A stretch of DNA of 18,482 nucleotides from Candidatus Moraniibacteriota bacterium. Its GTDB lineage: Bacteria; Patescibacteriota; Minisyncoccia; Moranbacterales; GCA-2747515. The notes under the pieces were generated by a model, which worked only from the letters and a program-made list of their open reading frames with translations, was not told the origin of the DNA and ran no database searches. A program made the position numbers and the translations under genes. Position 1 is the stretch's first letter. The number at the start of each line of letters is the position of its first letter. The DNA lies in contig JAOZNB010000014.1 in the NCBI GenBank assembly GCA_029933995.1, positions 1-18,482 on the forward strand, read 5' to 3'. Shown one piece after another: positions 13,327 through 18,482 of the stretch.

Positions 13327-14852
13327 GAACTCAAAGTTAATTCAATTTCTTTTTGTGTCAGTTTATCAATTTCTATAGAATCTGTTTCTTCATCGTAATC
13401 TTCAACGATAACTGTTATATTATAATCTTCACCATCAACCAATTCTTCAGTTTTATTTTCTGGAAAATATACATATCCAAATTCATCTGTAGTAAGAGTC
13501 ACTTCATACACTGGATCCAGAGTCGTACTTTCTAATTTAACACTTGCCTCACCAACAGGAACAGTTTCTGTATCAACTATCTCCACAATGCGAATAAAAG
13601 CACTATCATAATCATTGTCTATAAAAATCATCTGTGCCTCCACATCAGTGTCAGAATCAACAATTGTATTTTGTACATTATTTTCATCATTTGGACTCAT
13701 CTTCCAGAAAGTATAATCCGAAAAACTTCCTGGTAAAACAATATTATCAATCATGTACACACCAGAATTAGCATAATCACCATTTAGTGTATCTGAGGTA
13801 GAATGTATATCAATATCAGCATCAGTTGTATGTGTAGTCTCATTTGTTACAGTTAAGACATATACATTTTCTATATCACCCTCTGCCGTAGTCCCCAAAA
13901 CCGCACCTCCCAAAATATCAAACTCAACACCCGGCACTCCTTCTCCAAAAGGATCCTGTGACTTAATATTCAATTGAGATATTTTATTTGTATTAAAAGC
14001 TGCTGTTGTAATACTTCCTGCAGCAACACTTTGATGAATATAAGTTGGATTATATTCGCCTTCTTCTAAAGGATCTATTGAATCATCCCCTACAAAAGCC
14101 TCTAATGTTTCTCGTGTTTCGTAACCAGTTTTTTCTACAGTAATTTCATAACAAGCATCACAAATTGGTGCACCAATATACATAAAATTACCATCAGAAT
14201 CTGTTGTTCCTGTTAAAATAGACTCACTGCAAGATGGATGACCACTAGTATCACACATATTATCACTAATAGAAATTATCATGCCTTCTACAGATTCTAT
14301 TGGTTCAATTCCACTATCTAATGCATTAATTGATAATATGCCTCCAGTCGGCATGGCCTCCAATCCTCCTGGTGGCACAAATTGTGATACTAAATTTATT
14401 TGTTTTGATTGATATTGTGTGTCATTTAGCACATCAGCTTTTGGTACAGAATTATTTGCTCCTGGTCCCCAGACAATTGCAATACTAACTCTCTTATAAT
14501 CTTCAAATCTCACATCACCCTCAGCTGCCAATCCATCTACAGGATCATCAACAAAAAATACAGATGTAATTATTCTATAATTTAAACCATTTACAATTAC
14601 AACTTCATCATCTTCAATGTCACCAATTGGTGCATTTGCCTTTGTTGCAACATTTTCATAAGCCAGATTTCTAAAATGTTCCATTCTCTCATTTGCAAGA
14701 GCAACTGCACCACGACGATATTTGGAATCCTGCATATGAATCATTGTACCTGTAAAAACTTTATAAAAAGTTACTACTAATATAGAAAAAACAAATAAAG
14801 CAACTAGCCCTTCAATCAGTGTAAATCCTTTTTTTCTATTTTTCATAAACAT
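13323..14852 (-). CDS. Large PilV-like prepilin with beta-domain extension, cassette 1
   Basis: A 509-aa protein with class III signal MFMKNRKKG followed by FTLIEGLVALFVFSILVVTF (Glu at +5). The Met at residue 3 is an alternative start. ALANERMEHFRNLAYENV (51-68) matches the PilV helix-end motif. The pilin head ends near LVSQFVPPGG (154-163). Next comes a carboxypeptidase-regulatory-like beta unit (about 170-250: TDSDGNFMYIGAP...YEITVEKTGYET) with two Cys pairs (C200/C208 and C231/C234), then a second beta region (about 290-385), and a C-terminal unit (about 410-509: TDEFGYVYFP...YNITVIVEDYDEET). Such units are common in surface adhesins. The gene is 6 nt after pilC. Homology with the cassette 2 protein extends over the pilin and all beta regions, but the Cys-rich insert is absent here. 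Confidence 0.8.
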   Translation of the reverse strand: MFMKNRKKGFTLIEGLVALFVFSILVVTFYKVFTGTMIHMQDSKYRRGAVALANERMEHFRNLAYENVATKANAPIGDIEDDEVVIVNGLNYRIITSVFFVDDPVDGLAAEGDVRFEDYKRVSIAIVWGPGANNSVPKADVLNDTQYQSKQINLVSQFVPPGGLEAMPTGGILSINALDSGIEPIESVEGMIISISDNMCDTSGHPSCSESILTGTTDSDGNFMYIGAPICDACYEITVEKTGYETRETLEAFVGDDSIDPLEEGEYNPTYIHQSVAAGSITTAAFNTNKISQLNIKSQDPFGEGVPGVEFDILGGAVLGTTAEGDIENVYVLTVTNETTHTTDADIDIHSTSDTLNGDYANSGVYMIDNIVLPGSFSDYTFWKMSPNDENNVQNTIVDSDTDVEAQMIFIDNDYDSAFIRIVEIVDTETVPVGEASVKLESTTLDPVYEVTLTTDEFGYVYFPENKTEELVDGEDYNITVIVEDYDEETDSIEIDKLTQKEIELTLSS

Positions 14853-14858
14853 ACTAAA

Positions 14859-16076
14859 TTAAATATTTTCAAGTACGCTGTACATCGGAGTAAGCATAGC
14901 GACTGCAAAAAATCCAACTGCACTACCAATGAGTAGCATCAGGACTGGCTCAATAATTGATGAAAGATTCTTTGTGATTTGATTTACTTCTTCTTCATAA
15001 AATTCAGCCAACTTTTTCATCATGTCTTCCGTCTTTCCAGTCTCTTCACCAACCTTAATCATTTGAGCAAATATGACAGGGAAAATTTTTGGATATTCTC
15101 CAATTATACTAGATAATTCTATACCACGTTGAACCTTGTTACGTCCCTCCATGATAGCATCTTTAAAAAAAGTATTGGAAAGCGTATTTGAAACAATATT
15201 CAAAGCTTCTACAACTGAAACTCCACTGTGCAATAATGAACTATAAATTCGTGCAAATCGTGCACAATTAACCTTAATAACAATATTTTTTAAGACTGGC
15301 ATTTTTAGAAGTGTGAAACTCATTGCCTTTTTACCAACATCCGTGGAAGCTGCTACTTTTATTAACACCACACCACCAATTAAGCCAATTGCAATTAATA
15401 TTCCATGATTTTTCAGTGCATCACTAAGATGAATAATAAACATCGTTGTTGCTGGCAATTCAACTTCCATATCACCAAATACACCCATAATTTGTGGCAA
15501 TATATATGTAAGCATAATTACACCTACAACACACATAGCAAATACGATAACAGCTGGATATATCATTGCACCACGAACCTTCGAACTAAGCTCATGTTCT
15601 TTTTCCATTTGAACAGTAATAATATCCAATGAATCATCCAATGTACCACCAATTTCACCAACACGTACCATATTTACAAATAAATCATTAAATATTGCTG
15701 GGTATTTTGCCAAAGCATCACTAAAAGTAACACCCTTTTGCACATCTTTATAGATTTTTTCTAACACCTCACGAAAATGTTTATTTTCTGTCTGCACGCT
15801 TAAATTTGACAGTGACCGAGCAATTGTCAAACCAGACGAAATCATAACACTAAGATTTCTTGTAAAAAATAATTTTTCTTTTAAGCTAACTCCCTGAAGA
15901 CGATCTAAAAAATTAATACTAATTTTACCTGCTTTTTCTTCTAAACGCTCTATCGAAGTAACAATAAAACCATCTCCTCGCAATTGCATTGCCAAATCTC
16001 GCTCATTCGTTGCATCTATTTCGCCAGATCGTGGCGTACCTGCAACATTTTTTGCTGTATAAAGATATTTAGACAT
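14859..16076 (-). CDS. pilC: Type IV pilus platform protein PilC
   Basis: The inner-membrane platform protein on which PilB acts. At 405 aa it is normal for PilC/GspF. Two homologous cytoplasmic T2SSF domains are seen, with paired motifs: FTRNLSVMISSGLTIARSL (71-89) with VRVGEIGGTLDDSL (137-150), and FARIYSSLLHSGVSVVEAL (274-291) with IKVGEETGKTEDMM (340-352). Membrane segments fall at about 172-198, 224-242 and 376-397, matching the three-helix family topology. The short N-terminal YTAKN...GEIDA segment is the usual PilC opening. It follows pilB after 21 nt, and a weak GGA lies 5 nt before its ATG. Confidence 0.96.
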   Translation of the reverse strand: MSKYLYTAKNVAGTPRSGEIDATNERDLAMQLRGDGFIVTSIERLEEKAGKISINFLDRLQGVSLKEKLFFTRNLSVMISSGLTIARSLSNLSVQTENKHFREVLEKIYKDVQKGVTFSDALAKYPAIFNDLFVNMVRVGEIGGTLDDSLDIITVQMEKEHELSSKVRGAMIYPAVIVFAMCVVGVIMLTYILPQIMGVFGDMEVELPATTMFIIHLSDALKNHGILIAIGLIGGVVLIKVAASTDVGKKAMSFTLLKMPVLKNIVIKVNCARFARIYSSLLHSGVSVVEALNIVSNTLSNTFFKDAIMEGRNKVQRGIELSSIIGEYPKIFPVIFAQMIKVGEETGKTEDMMKKLAEFYEEEVNQITKNLSSIIEPVLMLLIGSAVGFFAVAMLTPMYSVLENI

Positions 16077-16097
16077 TTTCCAAATTTAAAATATAAA

Positions 16098-17828
16098 TTA
16101 TTCTTTTGTTACTCGCATAACTTCTTCAATACTTGTAAATCCTTGCACCACTTTATAAAAACCATCTTCAACCATTGTAACCATTCCATCTTCCCTAGCC
16201 TTTTTTTCCATTGCATCTGATGTTGCATTTTGTGTAATCATCTTTTCAATTTCTTCTGTAATTTCAAAAACCTCATAAATACCACCTCGTCCTTTGTAAC
16301 CACTATTATTACATTGCGAACATCCCTCTGGTTTAAAAAGTTCAACTTCAGTCCACTTTGTACCGCTTTTTAATCCACCTATTTTATATAATGTTTCTAA
16401 AATTGCATCAGTATCATAACTTTTTTCCAATGTTTCAACTTCTTTTGCATCTAATTTATATGATTTACGACACTCTACACACAAACGACGAACCAAACGT
16501 TGTGCGATCACAATATTTGTCGTTGATGCAATGAGAAATGGCTCCACACCCATATCAACCATACGAGGAATTGCGCCAGCTGCAGAATTTGTATGTAATG
16601 TTGAAAGTACTAAATGTCCTGTCATAGCTGCATGGATTGCAATTTCAAGAGTTTCTTTATCACGAATCTCACCTACCATTATAATATCAGGATCTTGACG
16701 AAGCAGCGACCGAAGTCCTGCGGCAAATGTCATACCAATCTTTGATTGAACTTGCGTTTGATTTATACTGTCCATCCGATATTCAACTGGATCTTCTACA
16801 GTGGATATATTAACCTCAGGAGAATTCAAAATATCAACTACAGTATATAATGTTGTTGTCTTACCAGAACCAGTTGGACCAGTGACAAGCACCATTCCAT
16901 TTGGTTTACGAATTTCTCTTTGAATTGCTTCCAAAGCTTCTCCATGCATTCCCATCTTTTCCAAAGTTAATCCACTTGATGATTCATCCAAAAGACGCAT
17001 TACGATTTTTTCTCCATCAAATACAGGCAGAATACTTACACGAAATGAAATCTTATATTCATCACTTTCCATTTTAAATCGTCCATCCTGCGGTAACCGA
17101 TGTTCATCCAATTTCAAATTTGATAACACCTTAATACGAGCTACAATCCCAGATAATGTCGATTTTGGCAATGTCATTGCTTGTCTTAAGATGCCATCAA
17201 CTCGATATCTCACCATCACACTTTTTTCTTGTGGTTCAATATGTATATCAGACGCACCTTCTAATATTGCATGTTTGATAAGAGTTTCAACGATGCGTAC
17301 AATTGGCAAATCCTCTGCAATCTTTACTAAATCTTCCTCTTGACCTGTTTTTTCTTCATTTTCATCTTTGAGCATGTCGCCAAATTCAACCTCAAGACTT
17401 TTTGTATATTGTTTTAAACTAAACCGAATTCCATCTTCTGTCGCTACATACGGCATTATATCAAGATCTGTTTTTTTCTTCAGAAAATCTATCATCTGCA
17501 AATTATCAGGATCTTGCATTGCAACCTTAAGAGTATCACCCTCTTTGTCAAATGCAATTACTTGAGATTTTTTTGCAACTGATTCTGGTATCATATTCAA
17601 AATCTCACTCGATATTTCCTCCTTTGCCAAGTCCACAAAAGGATATCCTAAAATAGCTGCAAAGCTTTTGACACATTCTGTTTCATCAATGATATTTTCT
17701 TCCATTAAAATATCACACAATTGAACATTCTCTCTTTGTGCACGCACAAAAACAGGAGCGATGATTTGCTCATCAACAATTTTCTTCTCTATTAAATAAT
17801 CGTATAATTGATCGTTTTCTATTTTCAT
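16098..17828 (-). CDS. pilB: Type IV pilus extension ATPase PilB
   Basis: The cytoplasmic hexameric ATPase that powers pilus polymerisation through PilC. At 576 aa it is full length. The N-terminal MshEN-type (T2SSE_N) domain spans about 1-145, followed by an acidic linker. The ATPase core shows Walker A GPTGSGKT (317-324), the Asp box VEDPVEYR (344-351), Walker B DIIMVGEIRD (381-390) and the His box LSTLHTN (408-414). The zinc site is C450-x2-C453 and C503-x2-C506, which distinguishes PilB/GspE from retraction ATPases of the PilT type. It is the first gene of the operon and has a good promoter directly upstream. Confidence 0.97.
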   Translation of the reverse strand: MKIENDQLYDYLIEKKIVDEQIIAPVFVRAQRENVQLCDILMEENIIDETECVKSFAAILGYPFVDLAKEEISSEILNMIPESVAKKSQVIAFDKEGDTLKVAMQDPDNLQMIDFLKKKTDLDIMPYVATEDGIRFSLKQYTKSLEVEFGDMLKDENEEKTGQEEDLVKIAEDLPIVRIVETLIKHAILEGASDIHIEPQEKSVMVRYRVDGILRQAMTLPKSTLSGIVARIKVLSNLKLDEHRLPQDGRFKMESDEYKISFRVSILPVFDGEKIVMRLLDESSSGLTLEKMGMHGEALEAIQREIRKPNGMVLVTGPTGSGKTTTLYTVVDILNSPEVNISTVEDPVEYRMDSINQTQVQSKIGMTFAAGLRSLLRQDPDIIMVGEIRDKETLEIAIHAAMTGHLVLSTLHTNSAAGAIPRMVDMGVEPFLIASTTNIVIAQRLVRRLCVECRKSYKLDAKEVETLEKSYDTDAILETLYKIGGLKSGTKWTEVELFKPEGCSQCNNSGYKGRGGIYEVFEITEEIEKMITQNATSDAMEKKAREDGMVTMVEDGFYKVVQGFTSIEEVMRVTKE

Positions 17829-17852
17829 ACTTTCTATTTTTGTATCTATATT

Positions 17853-17881
17853 ATTATATCATTAAATTGCACAGAAGCCAA
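17853..17881 (-). promoter_or_regulatory. Pilus operon promoter, TTGGCT-17-TATAAT
   Basis: -35 TTGGCT (17876-17881, 4 of 6 consensus) and perfect -10 TATAAT (17853-17858) are spaced 17 nt apart. The predicted start near 17846 leaves an 18-nt leader before the pilB ATG at 17828, ending AGAAAGT, a weak Shine-Dalgarno. Confidence 0.65.
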
Positions 17882-18055
17882 AAAAAATACCTCAACCAGA
17901 ATTACAAAAGTTTTAATTTTGATTATATCTTCCTAATTTACTCCCAATATTCAGCCTTAAATGTCTCAATGAATGACCTTCAAGAACAAGTCTTATCTAC
18001 TTAATCCACATGTCTTTACAAAGAATATTGAGGAGTATGATAAACTCACAGTTGA

Positions 18056-18251
18056 CATGTCTTTGCGAGGAACATTTAGCAACGTGGCAACCCTCTTCAC
18101 CGTCATTGCGAGGAGCGTTTAGCGACGTGGTAAGCTCAATAAGATTATTATAAAACTATAATATTATCATAATATTCTCAGATTATTACATTACCGTTTG
18201 AGATTGCTTCACTTAACACACGACATGACACTCCTTGTTCGCAAAGACATG
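18056..18251. repeat. Inverted-repeat element with tandem GTCATTGCGAGGA-type units
   Basis: The ends CATGTCTTTGCGA at 18056 and its reverse complement ending at 18251 are a perfect 13-bp inverted pair. Inside, two direct copies of a roughly 34-base unit (18058 and 18101, offset 43 bp, GTCwTTGCGAGGAnCnTTTAGC) match at about 28 of 34 positions. GAGATTGCTTC near 18200 is typical of the inner arm of this kind of palindromic repeat. Confidence 0.6.
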
Positions 18252-18349
18252 AAAAACAAAAAAACTCTCAAATAATGAAAAATTTTTAATAATATAATGT
18301 ACTTTTTATTTAATTCATATCCTTCTAACTACTCCTGAGCCACCTCCTC

Positions 18350-18394
18350 CAGCCTCCTTCGCCAAAGACTACGGCGACCAAAGAATGATTGAAG
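18350..18394. repeat. Imperfect palindromic repeat, TCGCC/GGCGA core
   Basis: AGCCTCCTTCGCC followed by AAAGACTAC and GGCGA gives a short hairpin; GAAGGCT further right pairs loosely with AGCCTCC. It is G+C-rich against an AT-rich background and non-coding. Confidence 0.4.
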
Positions 18395-18422
18395 GCTTTG
18401 ATTGATATTACTTCAATATCCT

Positions 18423-18470
18423 CTCCTCCTTTTTAAAGGGGGAGATGTCCGAAGGACAGAGGGGGTTTTG
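18423..18470. repeat. Palindromic repeat CTCCTCCTTT/AAAGGGGGAG with TGTCC-GAA-GGACA hairpin
   Basis: Two adjacent hairpins: CTCCTCCTTT against AAAGGGGGAG (one mismatch, TT loop) and TGTCC/GGACA with a GAA loop, followed by AGAGGGGGTTTT. This layout is familiar from dispersed intergenic repeats in many bacterial genomes. It lies close to the window edge and may continue in related elements beyond it. Confidence 0.5.
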
Positions 18471-18482
18471 TAACATGCAGTC

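Larger units (their letters stand above)
17882..18482. other. Non-coding, repeat-rich right end
   Basis: I see no gene in these 600 bases. From 17882 to about 18005 the sequence is plain AT-rich DNA with nothing recognised. It is followed by the CATGTCTTTGCGA element (18056-18251), an AT-rich stretch, and two G+C-richer palindromic repeats near the edge. Confidence 0.65.

Noticed and set aside
4587..17828. Type II secretion or competence system instead of a type IV pilus
   Set aside because: PilM, PilN and PilO in order plus PilV/W/X-type pilins favour a type IV pilus; no GspD, GspL or ComEC-type genes are seen.
1..18482. CRISPR array
   Set aside because: The repeats seen are inverted or dispersed; no series of identical direct repeats with regular spacers occurs.

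Overview
The window is an AT-rich bacterial segment (roughly one third G+C by eye). Apart from one tRNA, every recognisable gene lies on the minus strand. The most likely source is a Patescibacteria/CPR-type monoderm bacterium. Reasons: a type IV pilus operon with PilB, PilC, PilM, PilN and PilO but no PilP or PilQ; poor Shine-Dalgarno sequences and two promoters whose -10 box sits 6 nt from the ATG; and intergenic gaps filled with G+C-richer palindromic repeats. TGA is used as a stop and no gene needs recoding. The lineage is an inference, because no rRNA or phylogenetic marker is present.

Layout. Positions 1-740 hold the N-terminal part of a secreted CAP/SCP-domain protein that runs off the left edge. 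Positions 741-1356 are a repeat-filled gap with at least three inverted-repeat elements. Positions 1357-2793 hold rpiB and a membrane-anchored alpha/beta hydrolase. Positions 2794-3069 carry a second copy of one repeat. Positions 3070-4317 encode a two-gene redox pair: a thioredoxin-reductase/AhpF-like flavoprotein and a glutaredoxin-like CGYC protein, separated by a 24-bp perfect palindrome. Positions 4424-4589 hold a plus-strand tRNA-Arg(TCG) with its own promoter and a bidirectional terminator shared with the pilus operon.

Positions 4587-17828 are one long minus-strand type IV pilus locus read right to left: pilB, pilC, cassette 1 (PilV-like, PilW-like, PilX-like), cassette 2 (PilV-like, PilW-like, PilX-like), pilM, pilN, pilO and a small single-pass membrane protein. 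A good promoter (TTGGCT-17-TATAAT) lies just upstream of pilB. Positions 17882-18482 are non-coding and repeat-rich.

How it should work. PilB (extension ATPase) and PilC (platform) drive assembly, and PilM-PilN-PilO form the cytoplasmic/membrane alignment complex. The six prepilin-like proteins would form minor-pilin tip complexes. The main point of interest is that the minor-pilin triplet is duplicated in tandem with strong divergence. Its PilV-like members are very large (509 and 561 aa) and carry beta-sandwich-like extensions. EF-hand-like Asp-rich loops recur in the tip proteins, and one PilV-like copy has a seven-cysteine cluster. This suggests two alternative or combined calcium-dependent adhesive tips. 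No major pilin, prepilin peptidase or retraction ATPase gene is in the window, so those must be encoded elsewhere.
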